A stretch of DNA of 21,771 nucleotides from an uncultured Collinsella sp. (GTDB lineage Bacteria; Actinomycetota; Coriobacteriia; Coriobacteriales; Coriobacteriaceae): NCBI GenBank assembly GCA_902494545.1, contig CABUTP010000002.1:1-21771 (forward strand), in the 5' to 3' direction. The notes under the pieces are model-generated. The model did no database searches and had not been told where the DNA came from. It was given only the letters and a program-made list of their open reading frames with translations. This document shows positions 14,253-21,180 of this stretch, one piece after another. The position numbers and the translations under genes were made by a program. Every line of letters starts with the position of its first letter. Positions within the stretch are counted from its first letter, which is position 1.

Positions 14253-15290
14253 TTACTTCACCTCGACGGGTGCGGCGCCGGGGTAGCGGTCCTCAAAGTC
14301 CAGACGGTATTTGTTGTCGTTGGTGCCCGCTACGTTGTCGCGCGCCAGCGGCGCCACGATCTCGTCCTTGTGGTTGGCGGGGCTGGAGTACTCAAGGCTG
14401 ATCTCCCAGGCATCGCAAATGACGTCAATGCGATTCTCCAGGTCGTCGTAGAGCGCGATGATGTCTTTCCACGAGCCGTAATTCTGCGAGTCGATGGGAA
14501 CGTCCAGGTCCTCGACCTCGTCCTTGAGGTCGTCGATCTGATCCTCGAGCGACTCGGCGGCATCGCTGGCAGATTGGCGCGAGCTGCGGTCATCCTTGAG
14601 ATAGTACGTGTTAAACGTGGTGGCGCAGTCGCGAACCTGCTGATCAAGATCGGAGAGCCTGCTGTAGTAGGAGCTCAGCTGGTCGTAGACGTTCTGCTCG
14701 CTGATGGTGGCGGCATCGTGGGCGTCATCGTCATCGTCAAGCTTGTTGGGGTCGCCCTTAACGGACGCATCGTCGTCGTGGTCGATTTTGACCTTTTCGA
14801 TCGTCGTGCCCTTGGTATCATCGGCGCCCTTGTCGAAAGGCTTGATCATAAAGAACACGACGAGCGCGATAATCACGACGATTAGCGCGGCGATGATGCC
14901 GATGAGCAGGGCGTTGTTGTTCTTAGGAGCGGCGGGGGCGCCGGCCTGCGGAGCGGCGGGCGGTATGGGCTGCTGCGGCGCGGAGCCGGCTGGCGCCGCC
15001 CATTGCTGCGTCGTGTCGACTTCGGGCTGGGGAGCGGGCACGGGCTGATGGGCGGACTGTACGGTCACGTCTGCCGGTTGGGGCTGAGTCGACGTGGGCT
15101 GCTGCGCAGACTGAACCGTGGTCGCGGCGGTGTCGAAGGCGGTGTCGGGCGCGGCGGCATGTTCGGCTGCCTGTGCATTCTCTTGCGACTGAGAGGCCTG
15201 GCCATCATCGGTTACCGGCGTTCCGCAGCTGGTGCAAAAACGCTCGTCGTCATTCAGAAGCTTGCCGCAATGGGTACAAAACCGGGGCAT
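14253..15290 (-). CDS. Zinc-ribbon, single-pass membrane protein of unknown function
   Basis: This 345-residue minus-strand protein starts at ATG 15290 (MPRFCTHCGK), with GGAAGGAA upstream. An ATG five codons earlier is less well placed. Cys5/Cys8 and Cys19/Cys22 form a double-CxxC zinc ribbon. A Pro/Gln/Ala-rich linker (about 30-123) with two TVQSA(Q/H)QP repeats follows, then one membrane helix (about 127-149), an acidic Asp patch (171-192) and a helical, possibly coiled-coil outer domain (about 195-345). The plan of cytoplasmic zinc ribbon, membrane segment and extracellular domain is common among actinobacterial and Firmicute proteins of unknown role. No enzyme motif is seen. It is a single gene with a good TATAAT element. 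Confidence 0.85.
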   Translation of the reverse strand: MPRFCTHCGKLLNDDERFCTSCGTPVTDDGQASQSQENAQAAEHAAAPDTAFDTAATTVQSAQQPTSTQPQPADVTVQSAHQPVPAPQPEVDTTQQWAAPAGSAPQQPIPPAAPQAGAPAAPKNNNALLIGIIAALIVVIIALVVFFMIKPFDKGADDTKGTTIEKVKIDHDDDASVKGDPNKLDDDDDAHDAATISEQNVYDQLSSYYSRLSDLDQQVRDCATTFNTYYLKDDRSSRQSASDAAESLEDQIDDLKDEVEDLDVPIDSQNYGSWKDIIALYDDLENRIDVICDAWEISLEYSSPANHKDEIVAPLARDNVAGTNDNKYRLDFEDRYPGAAPVEVK

Positions 15291-15321
15291 GATGGTTCCT
15301 TCCATTCGATGTGTTGGCTAG

Positions 15322-15327
15322 ATTATA
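15322..15327 (-). promoter_or_regulatory. -10 element (TATAAT) of the zinc-ribbon gene
   Basis: The minus strand reads CCTTATAATCTAG, a perfect TATAAT, about 32 bases upstream of the chosen ATG. No clear -35 is visible. Confidence 0.6.
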
Positions 15328-15464
15328 AGGTGGTTCAGGTGCGGTTGGGCCGCGCCGACCCAACTGGTTATGTGAGGATGATCATGTCGCGCAAGCCCTG
15401 TCGCATGCGTCACAATGAGTGCGGCGTGCTGGGTGTCCGGCGCGGCCGTTTATCGACGGCTCGG

Positions 15465-15470
15465 TAGAAT
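15465..15470 (+). promoter_or_regulatory. Candidate -10 (TAGAAT) near the beta-lactamase-like gene
   Basis: CGGTAGAATGCG ends only 3 bases before ATG 15474. If it is the promoter, transcription would start at about 15477, and translation would have to begin further in, for example at GTG 15492. Confidence 0.35.
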
Positions 15471-15473
15471 GCG

Positions 15474-16547
15474 ATGGTGGGGAGTGAGTCTGTGTACTGC
15501 GGCGAGCAAGGTCGGGGTGGCGGCGACAGCGTAGAGGCGTTCCGGTTCCCGCCGGGGGATGCGCCCCTCGCCGTGCGCGATTGCTCGCGTCGGGTGTTTT
15601 GTGCCGGGATGTTGAGCGGAGCGCTTGCCTCGGTGATGAGTCTCGGCGGTTGTGCCGCGCGCCGCAACGAGGCTGGGGGCTCCGCTGTCCCTGTCAAACA
15701 AAAAGCGAATCATCCGTCCGCTCAAAAGGCGGAAGCTGTCTCCCGGGCTTCTTGGATTGCCGGCCTTCAGCAAGATATCGAAGCCCTTGTCGAGCCGTAT
15801 GGTGGGTCTACCTCGGTCTATGCTGTGGCGCTTGATCCTCAAACGTTCGCGTCGCTCGATGGTGAAGTCGCTGTGGCGCCGGACGCGCGACGTGTGGCGG
15901 CAAGCATCATCAAGCTTCCCATTCTCGCTTGTGCGCTCGAGACCGTAACGGCGGGCGAGCTGTCCCTCGACGAGCAGATAACGGTAACGCAACAGGATAT
16001 CGTGGGTGGCAGCGGCAACATTCAGTCGCGCGGCGCGGGTGTGTCGTACAGTATTGACGAGCTGCTGCACGCCATGATCGCCCAGAGCGATAACGTGGCA
16101 GCGAACCTTGTTATCGGCAGGCTTGGCATGGATACGGTCAACGAAACGTGTGCCGCATTGGGACTGACCCAGACCGTGCTCGCTCGTCTGATGATGGACA
16201 CCGATGCCCAGGCGCAGGGTCGCGAGAACTATACGAGCGCCCGTGATACTGCGGCCGTGTTGCAGCGACTGGCGGCGGGGACAATCGCGACGCCCGAGCT
16301 GTGCGAGCGAGCGCGAGGATATCTGCTGGCGCAGGAAGACGCGTGCGGTATTGTCGAGGGCGTTCCCGGCGGCGTTTTGGTCGCGCACAAAACGGGCAGC
16401 CTAGCGAATGCTCAGCACGATGCCGCAATCGTCTACGCCGAGCGCCCTTACGTGCTGGCAATCCTCACCCAAGACCTCGAACGCGAACAGGCCCTAGCCC
16501 TCGAGCGCGACATTTCCTTCGCCATCAACGCCCGCGCCCACTCCTAA
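15474..16547 (+). CDS. Class A beta-lactamase-like serine hydrolase, predicted Tat lipoprotein
   Basis: Up to 357 residues. The start is uncertain: ATG 15474 lacks a ribosome site, while in-frame GTG 15492 has GGGGAG upstream. A long n-region carries a twin-arginine motif SRRVFCA (38-44), then a short hydrophobic segment and lipobox LGGC with Cys60 as the lipid-anchored residue. The catalytic domain has Ser144-x-x-Lys147 (SIIK), SDN at 205-207 and KTG at 306-308, the three core motifs of class A penicillin-recognising enzymes. The omega-loop position that should hold general base Glu166 appears to be Asp242 (MMDTDAQ), with Gln246 in place of Asn170. It may therefore act weakly on beta-lactams, or bind cell-wall peptides, at the outer face of the membrane. 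The stop codon lies beside a palindromic repeat. Confidence 0.82.
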   Translation: MVGSESVYCGEQGRGGGDSVEAFRFPPGDAPLAVRDCSRRVFCAGMLSGALASVMSLGGCAARRNEAGGSAVPVKQKANHPSAQKAEAVSRASWIAGLQQDIEALVEPYGGSTSVYAVALDPQTFASLDGEVAVAPDARRVAASIIKLPILACALETVTAGELSLDEQITVTQQDIVGGSGNIQSRGAGVSYSIDELLHAMIAQSDNVAANLVIGRLGMDTVNETCAALGLTQTVLARLMMDTDAQAQGRENYTSARDTAAVLQRLAAGTIATPELCERARGYLLAQEDACGIVEGVPGGVLVAHKTGSLANAQHDAAIVYAERPYVLAILTQDLEREQALALERDISFAINARAHS

Positions 16548-16548
16548 C

Positions 16549-16611
16549 TTGCGGTGAAATAGGGATTGTATTTGCTGTTAGAAGGCGTATTCAGTCCCTA
16601 TTTCACCGCAA
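16549..16611. repeat. Palindromic intergenic repeat, copy 2
   Basis: The 17-bp arms at 16549-16565 and 16595-16611 are identical to those of copy 1 at 14170-14232. The 29-base centre is related, with about 19 of 29 positions shared in the same orientation. It begins 2 bases after the stop codon of the preceding gene, so it could also act as its transcript-end hairpin. Confidence 0.9.
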
Positions 16612-16622
16612 CTTAGAGGGTC

Positions 16623-16676
16623 GGCAGTTGGGGACGTTCTTTTTCGGCCGGCACTTTGGGAACGTTCCTAACTGCC
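16623..16676. repeat. Second palindromic element with GGGGACGTTC core
   Basis: The outer 17-base arms (16623-16639 and 16660-16676) are inverted copies with two mismatches, beginning GGCAGTT and ending AACTGCC. The centre contains CGGCCG. It lies directly behind repeat copy 2 and before the tmk promoter. Confidence 0.65.
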
Positions 16677-16697
16677 ACCTAGCCCCTGCCCCTGGGG

Positions 16698-16703
16698 TAT
16701 CAT
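16698..16703 (+). promoter_or_regulatory. Candidate -10 element (TATCAT) of tmk
   Basis: GGGGTATCATGG follows a CCCCTGGGG palindrome (16689-16697) with no gap and lies 54 bases before the tmk ATG. Confidence 0.45.
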
Positions 16704-16756
16704 GGCTTGGTTGCTATAACTTGCATTTTCGCGCCTTGTAGGAAGGGACTGCGCCC

Positions 16757-17440
16757 ATGGCTTTTGAGCCCGCTCAACATAGCTTTATCACGCTCGAGGG
16801 CGTCGATGGCGCCGGCAAGTCCACGCAGGCGCGCCTGCTGGCCCGCGCGCTCGACCTCGCTGGCTATCAGGTCGTAACTCTGCGCGAGCCGGGCGGCACC
16901 GCCATCAGCGAAAAGATTCGCGCCCTGCTGCTCGACCCCGCCAATACGGCGATGGGCGACACCTGCGAGCTGCTGCTCTACGAGGCCGCGCGTGCCCAGC
17001 TGGTGCACGAAGTCATCGCGCCTGCCCTCGCTGCCGGCAAGGTGGTCCTGTGCGACCGTTTCTACGATTCCACGACCTGCTATCAGGCGTTTGCCGATGG
17101 CCTCGACCGTCAGATGGTGCGCGATGCCAACAACCTGGCTGTCGCCGGTACGCATCCGGCGCTCACGCTCGTCTATCACATCACGCCCGAGCAGGCGGCG
17201 CTGCGCATGGCGGCCCGTGGTGCGGCCGATCGCATGGAGGCCAAGGGCATGGCCTTCCAGGAGCGCGTCTATCAGGGATTTTGTGCCATTGCTGCCGAGG
17301 AGCCAGACCGCGTAAAGCTCATCGACGCCACTGCGTCGATCGCAGACGTCTTCGCGCAGACGGTCGAGCAGATTCGCGCGTACGGTCTCGACATTCCGCA
17401 AGACGCCGTCACCGCCGCGCTTGCCCAGGAGGCTGAGTAG
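16757..17440 (+). CDS. tmk: Thymidylate kinase
   Basis: This 227-residue enzyme phosphorylates dTMP to dTDP. The P-loop GVDGAGKST is at 15-23, EPGGT at 45-49 binds substrate, and DRFYDST at 100-106 is the conserved DR(Y/F)xDS motif. The LID region around ARGAADRMEAKG (153-164) contains Arg/Lys residues that contact ATP. Length is slightly above average (about 210). ATG 16757 is preceded by GGAAGGGA. holB follows within two bases, as in the tmk-holB arrangement of many Gram-positive bacteria. Confidence 0.97.
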   Translation: MAFEPAQHSFITLEGVDGAGKSTQARLLARALDLAGYQVVTLREPGGTAISEKIRALLLDPANTAMGDTCELLLYEAARAQLVHEVIAPALAAGKVVLCDRFYDSTTCYQAFADGLDRQMVRDANNLAVAGTHPALTLVYHITPEQAALRMAARGAADRMEAKGMAFQERVYQGFCAIAAEEPDRVKLIDATASIADVFAQTVEQIRAYGLDIPQDAVTAALAQEAE

Positions 17441-17441
17441 C

Positions 17442-18569
17442 ATGGCCCCCGCGCAGACAAGCCTGCTGGCCAAGCTCGACACCCAACAGCGCGTGCGCGA
17501 CTTTTTGACCAACGCCATCGCAAGCGGCCGCGCATCGCACGCCTACCTGTTCTTGGGCGCGCCCGGTGCCGGTAAGCTCGACGCCGCATGGGCGCTTGCC
17601 CAGGCATTCCTGTGCGAGCAGGACGGCTGCGGTTCGTGCGACAGCTGCGTGCGCGTCGCGCGCCATACGCATCCCGACGTGCACTATTACACCCCCGAAA
17701 GCGCTACGGGCTACCTCATCGCGCAGACCCGCGAGCTGCTCGACGACGTGCCCCTGGCGCCCATCCGCGCCAAGGCAAAGGTCTACATCATCGACCGTGC
17801 CGAGCAGCTGCGCGCCAACACCGCCAACGCGCTGCTCAAAACGCTCGAGGAACCGCCCGAGGGCGTCATGTTCATCCTGTTGGGCACCTCGGCCGACGTG
17901 ATGCTGCCCACCATCGTGAGCCGTTGCCAGTGCGTGCCGTTTCGGCTGGTGTCGCCCACTGTGGCTGCGCAGGCCGTGAGCCGCGCCACCGGTCAGGATC
18001 CCGCGCGCTGCCGCATGGCCGTCGCTGTGGCAGGAAGCCCCACGCGTGGTATCGAGTTCCTCAAGAGCGCCGAGCGCCAGGACGCCCGTCGTCAGATGGT
18101 CCGTGCCATCGACTCGCTCATCGCCGCCGACGAGGCCGATGTGCTCAGTCGCGCCAAGTCGCTCATCGTCGCCGTCAAGGCGCCGCTCGCCGAGGTCAAG
18201 TCCACGCAGGAAAAGGTGCTCGAGCAAAATGCCGACTACCTGTCGCGTGGAGCATTGAAGCAGCTTGAGGACCGCAACAAGCGCGAACTCAACGCGCGCG
18301 AGCGTTCGGGTATCATGGAAGCGCTGGCGAGCGCGCGGACGCTCATGCGCGACGTGCTGCTGACGCTTCAGGATGAGGCGGCAGACGTTGTGAACGAGGA
18401 CGTGCGCGACACGATCGGGCGGCTTGCCGCCGCGACCAATGTTGCGGGTGCCACCCAGGCGCTCGAGGCGGTCGCAACCGCCGAGCGCAACATCGCCAGA
18501 AACGTTACTCCCCAGCTGGCCATCGAGGTCATGCTGTTCGATATCAGGAAGGCACTGAAATGCCGTTAG
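17442..18569 (+). CDS. holB: DNA polymerase III delta' subunit
   Basis: This 375-residue clamp-loader subunit belongs to the AAA+ family. I chose ATG 17442, which has AGGAGG at 17427-17432; a longer frame would begin inside tmk. GAPGAGK (39-45) is a Walker A motif ending in Leu instead of Thr, in line with delta' being unable to hydrolyse ATP. The zinc module has Cys58, Cys63, Cys66 and Cys69 (CEQDGCGSCDSC). LLKTLEEPP (131-139) and VSRC (159-162, the arginine-finger motif given to neighbouring subunits) are intact. The stop overlaps the ricT start by 10 bases, indicating translational coupling. Confidence 0.95.
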   Translation: MAPAQTSLLAKLDTQQRVRDFLTNAIASGRASHAYLFLGAPGAGKLDAAWALAQAFLCEQDGCGSCDSCVRVARHTHPDVHYYTPESATGYLIAQTRELLDDVPLAPIRAKAKVYIIDRAEQLRANTANALLKTLEEPPEGVMFILLGTSADVMLPTIVSRCQCVPFRLVSPTVAAQAVSRATGQDPARCRMAVAVAGSPTRGIEFLKSAERQDARRQMVRAIDSLIAADEADVLSRAKSLIVAVKAPLAEVKSTQEKVLEQNADYLSRGALKQLEDRNKRELNARERSGIMEALASARTLMRDVLLTLQDEAADVVNEDVRDTIGRLAAATNVAGATQALEAVATAERNIARNVTPQLAIEVMLFDIRKALKCR

Positions 18570-20260
18570 TCGTACCCGTTAAGTTTACCTACGCCTCGCG
18601 CGACCTGTGGTTCGACCCGCAGGATCTGGATATCCTCGAGGCCGATTATGCCATTTGCTCCACCGAGCGCGGAACCGAGATCGGCCTGGTCACGGCCGAT
18701 CCCTTCGAGGTGCCGCAAGACGAGATCGGTCAGCCGCTCAAGCCCGTGTTGCGCGTGGCGAGCGACATCGACCTGCAGCTTGCCGACGACCTGGCTATCC
18801 AGGGTGACGAGGCCATGGTCGACTTCCGCCGTCTGGTCAAAGAACTCGACCTCGAGATGAAGCCGGTCGGCGTCGAGTACCTGTTTGGCGGCGAGAAGGC
18901 TGTGTTCTACTTTGCTGCCGAGGAGCGCGTCGATTTCCGTCAGCTCGTCAAGGACCTGTCCTCGACGCTGCACATTCGCGTCGACATGCGCCAGATCGGC
19001 GTGCGCGACGAGACCCGCCTGGTGGGCGGCTATGCCCAGTGCGGCCAGGAGCTCTGCTGCACGCGCTTTGGCGGACAGTTTGAGCCGGTTTCGATTCGCA
19101 TGGCAAAAGAGCAGGACCTGCCACTCAACTCGTCCAAAATTAGCGGCGTCTGCGGCCGCCTGATGTGCTGCCTGCGCTACGAGTTCGAGGCGTACAAGGA
19201 CTTTAAGAGCCGCGCGCCCAAAAAGAAGACGCTTATCGATACGCCGCTTGGCAAGGCGCGTATCCAGGAATATGACACGCCGCGCGAGCAGCTGGTGTTG
19301 CGCCTGGAGAACGGCAAAGTCTTTAAGGTCAACCTGGCTGACATGACCTGCTCTGAGGGCTGCAAAAAGAAGGCTGCCGAGCAGGGCTGCAACTGCCGTC
19401 CCGACTGCGTGACGCGCGATGTGCTCGAGCGTATCGAGTCGCCCGAGATGCGCTTGGCGCTTATGGAGCTCGACCGCGAGAATGGCGTCGACGTGGGCGA
19501 TGGCCTGTCGAGCGCCGACCGTCTGGCGGGGACGACGATGCCCAAGCGCCGCCGTCGCGACGCGGACGCCGATACCCGTGCCGGTCAGAGCCAGGGCGAG
19601 GGTCGCGGCCGCGGTAAGGGTCGCGGCAAGGCCGAGGCACCCGAGGCTGAGGAGGCTGCCGGTGGACGTCGCCGTCGCAAGCGCTCGGGTTCGGGCGATG
19701 CCGGCGAGGCCGTTCCCGCAGGCAAGAACTTCTCCCGCGAGCGCGAGGCCCAGCAGCCTCAGCAGCAAAACCGCGGCGGCGGCATGAATCCCACGCGCCG
19801 TCGTCGTCGCCATTTGTCGAGCGAGGAGCGCGAGGACGCCTTCCGCGCCGCAGCCGCTCGCGAAGCCGGTGCCGCCCTCAAGGGTGGTTCGGGTTCCGAT
19901 ACGCCTGCCGACAAGGGCGGCAAGCAGCGCAACGATGACGAGCGCGCCCCGCGTCCGCGTCGTCGCCATTCCTCGGGCACGCAGCAAAAGCCCTCGGTGC
20001 CCTCCGTGGCCGATCAGGTCTCGGATGGCGAGGTCAAGGTCACGCGCCGTCGCCCCGGAGATGGCGGAGGGGCGGCCGCCAAGGCCGCGCGCGGCGCTGC
20101 TCGCGACGAACACGAGTCGCGCGAAGATCGTGGTGGCGAGGGTTCGGCCGACCAGGGCCAGAAGCGCCGTCGCCGTCGCCGTTCCCGCAAGCCGCGCCAG
20201 GATGGTGGCGAGGGCTCGACCCAAAACTCGTCCGCACCGCAACCGCCCACCGGCGAATAG
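18560..20260 (+). CDS. ricT: PSP1-domain protein RicT (YaaT) with long Arg-rich C-terminal tail
   Basis: This 566-residue protein is about twice the length of Bacillus RicT (about 275). Residues 1-263 are the PSP1/RicT core with CGQELCC (161-167) and CGRLMCC (198-204). RicT is known to work in the Ric complex, which carries iron-sulfur clusters and affects RNase Y-dependent mRNA processing. Cys264, 268, 277, 279 and 283 form a further cluster. From about 325 to the end the chain is disordered and low-complexity, rich in Arg, Gly, Asp, Glu and Gln with repeated RRRR clusters, suggesting RNA binding. RicA and RicF partners are not in the window. The start is supported by AGGAAGG at 18546-18552, overlapping holB, and the holB-ricT order matches Bacillus holB-yaaT. 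Confidence 0.9.
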   Translation: MPLVVPVKFTYASRDLWFDPQDLDILEADYAICSTERGTEIGLVTADPFEVPQDEIGQPLKPVLRVASDIDLQLADDLAIQGDEAMVDFRRLVKELDLEMKPVGVEYLFGGEKAVFYFAAEERVDFRQLVKDLSSTLHIRVDMRQIGVRDETRLVGGYAQCGQELCCTRFGGQFEPVSIRMAKEQDLPLNSSKISGVCGRLMCCLRYEFEAYKDFKSRAPKKKTLIDTPLGKARIQEYDTPREQLVLRLENGKVFKVNLADMTCSEGCKKKAAEQGCNCRPDCVTRDVLERIESPEMRLALMELDRENGVDVGDGLSSADRLAGTTMPKRRRRDADADTRAGQSQGEGRGRGKGRGKAEAPEAEEAAGGRRRRKRSGSGDAGEAVPAGKNFSREREAQQPQQQNRGGGMNPTRRRRRHLSSEEREDAFRAAAAREAGAALKGGSGSDTPADKGGKQRNDDERAPRPRRRHSSGTQQKPSVPSVADQVSDGEVKVTRRRPGDGGGAAAKAARGAARDEHESREDRGGEGSADQGQKRRRRRRSRKPRQDGGEGSTQNSSAPQPPTGE

Positions 20261-20283
20261 CGCCCGCAAACGGATTTAACCTG

Positions 20284-20312
20284 CCCGACCCCAAACGCGT
20301 CGGGGTACCATA
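20284..20312 (+). promoter_or_regulatory. Palindrome and candidate -10 (TACCAT) of comF
   Basis: CCCGAC (20284-20289) pairs with GTCGGG (20299-20304), and TACCAT follows at 20307-20312. Transcription would begin at about 20319, just ahead of the 12-bp hairpin at 20324-20359. Confidence 0.45.
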
Positions 20313-20323
20313 GCGCTGAATCA

Positions 20324-20359
20324 ACAACCCTCCCTGCGACCGAGCGTAGGGAGGGTTGT
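20324..20359 (+). promoter_or_regulatory. 12-bp hairpin overlapping the comF ribosome-binding site
   Basis: ACAACCCTCCCT (20324-20335) pairs perfectly with AGGGAGGGTTGT (20348-20359) around a 12-base loop. The only good Shine-Dalgarno sequence for GTG 20363, AGGGAGGG (20348-20355), lies inside the right arm. It may instead act as the ricT terminator, though the U-tract is poor. Confidence 0.6.
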
Positions 20360-20362
20360 GTC

Positions 20363-21169
20363 GTGAAGAGACATTTGAACGTGTTAGGATGCCTGCAAGG
20401 TGCCGGCATCCTACCGTTTGCGGACGAATTGCTACCGTTTGCCGAGCGGACGGCGCACGAGGCGCTTGAGGCGTTGTCGCCCACGCGATGCGCCGGCTGC
20501 GAGCGCTCCGGCACGCTTATTTGCCAAGACTGCTTGGCGGCGCTTGCGCTCATCGACCCGCGGCATAGCTGCACTCGATGCGGCGCCCCGTTTGGAGACT
20601 TGCTGTGCACCGAGTGCTCGGTCGAGGGTACGTCCTCGGCGATGGCCGAAGCACTCGACCGGTGCCTGGCATGTGCCGTTTACACGCACCCGCTGCCGCG
20701 GATCATTAAAGCGTACAAAGACGCGGGCGAGCGACGCCTGGCGCCGTATCTGGCAGAGCTGCTATACGACACCGCCTTACATGCCCAGGTCGCGGCACCC
20801 GAACGCTTAGGCGGTGTGTTGTCCGGCGCCGATGCAGTGGTGTTTGTGCCCGCGACGGCGGCGGCGTTTCGGCGACGCGGCTTCGATCATATGGAAGCCA
20901 TCGCGCGCCCATTTTGCGAGCTGTCGGGTGTTCCGCTGCTCGACGCCCTCGTTAAGTACGGCCATGGCGACCAGCGTGAACTCGGTCGTGAAGAACGCCG
21001 TGAACGCGCCCGAGGCATGTACGAGACCGTTGAGGACGTGCGGGGCCGCCGCCTGCTGCTTATCGACGACGTTATCACCACGGGTGCGACGATGGCAGCG
21101 GCTTCGGTGGAACTCAAGCGCGCCGGTGCCGCGGCCGTTGATGGCCTCGCTATCGCACGCGTTTGGTAG
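20363..21169 (+). CDS. comF: ComF-family phosphoribosyltransferase
   Basis: This 268-residue protein has the ComF plan. Two N-terminal zinc modules (Cys43/46/54/57 and Cys70/73/82/85) are followed by a type I phosphoribosyltransferase domain. The PRPP-binding motif LLLIDDVITTGATM is at 231-244, and FRRRGFDHME (169-178) is the family's conserved basic segment. In competent bacteria ComF aids uptake or use of transforming single-stranded DNA; a role in nucleotide salvage is also possible. GTG 20363 is the best-supported start, with AGGGAGGG 8 bases upstream; TTG 20375 or GTG 20381 are alternatives. No other competence gene is in the window. Confidence 0.9.
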   Translation: MKRHLNVLGCLQGAGILPFADELLPFAERTAHEALEALSPTRCAGCERSGTLICQDCLAALALIDPRHSCTRCGAPFGDLLCTECSVEGTSSAMAEALDRCLACAVYTHPLPRIIKAYKDAGERRLAPYLAELLYDTALHAQVAAPERLGGVLSGADAVVFVPATAAAFRRRGFDHMEAIARPFCELSGVPLLDALVKYGHGDQRELGREERRERARGMYETVEDVRGRRLLLIDDVITTGATMAAASVELKRAGAAAVDGLAIARVW

Positions 21170-21180
21170 GGGTGATTCAT

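Noticed and set aside
14193..14885. 230-residue plus-strand frame opposite the zinc-ribbon gene
   Set aside because: It is antisense to a gene with a zinc ribbon, membrane helix, ribosome site and TATAAT, and it begins inside the palindromic repeat.
15378..15467. 29-codon open frame (MIMSRKPCRMRHNECG...) upstream of the beta-lactamase-like gene
   Set aside because: There is a GAGG upstream, but no promoter for it, no terminator-type leader structure behind it, and its end overlaps the candidate -10. It is too short to support as a leader peptide.
18566..20269. 567-residue minus-strand frame
   Set aside because: It mirrors ricT almost exactly and consists of Ala/Leu-rich antisense translation of the Arg-rich tail. 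There is no ribosome site or family motif.
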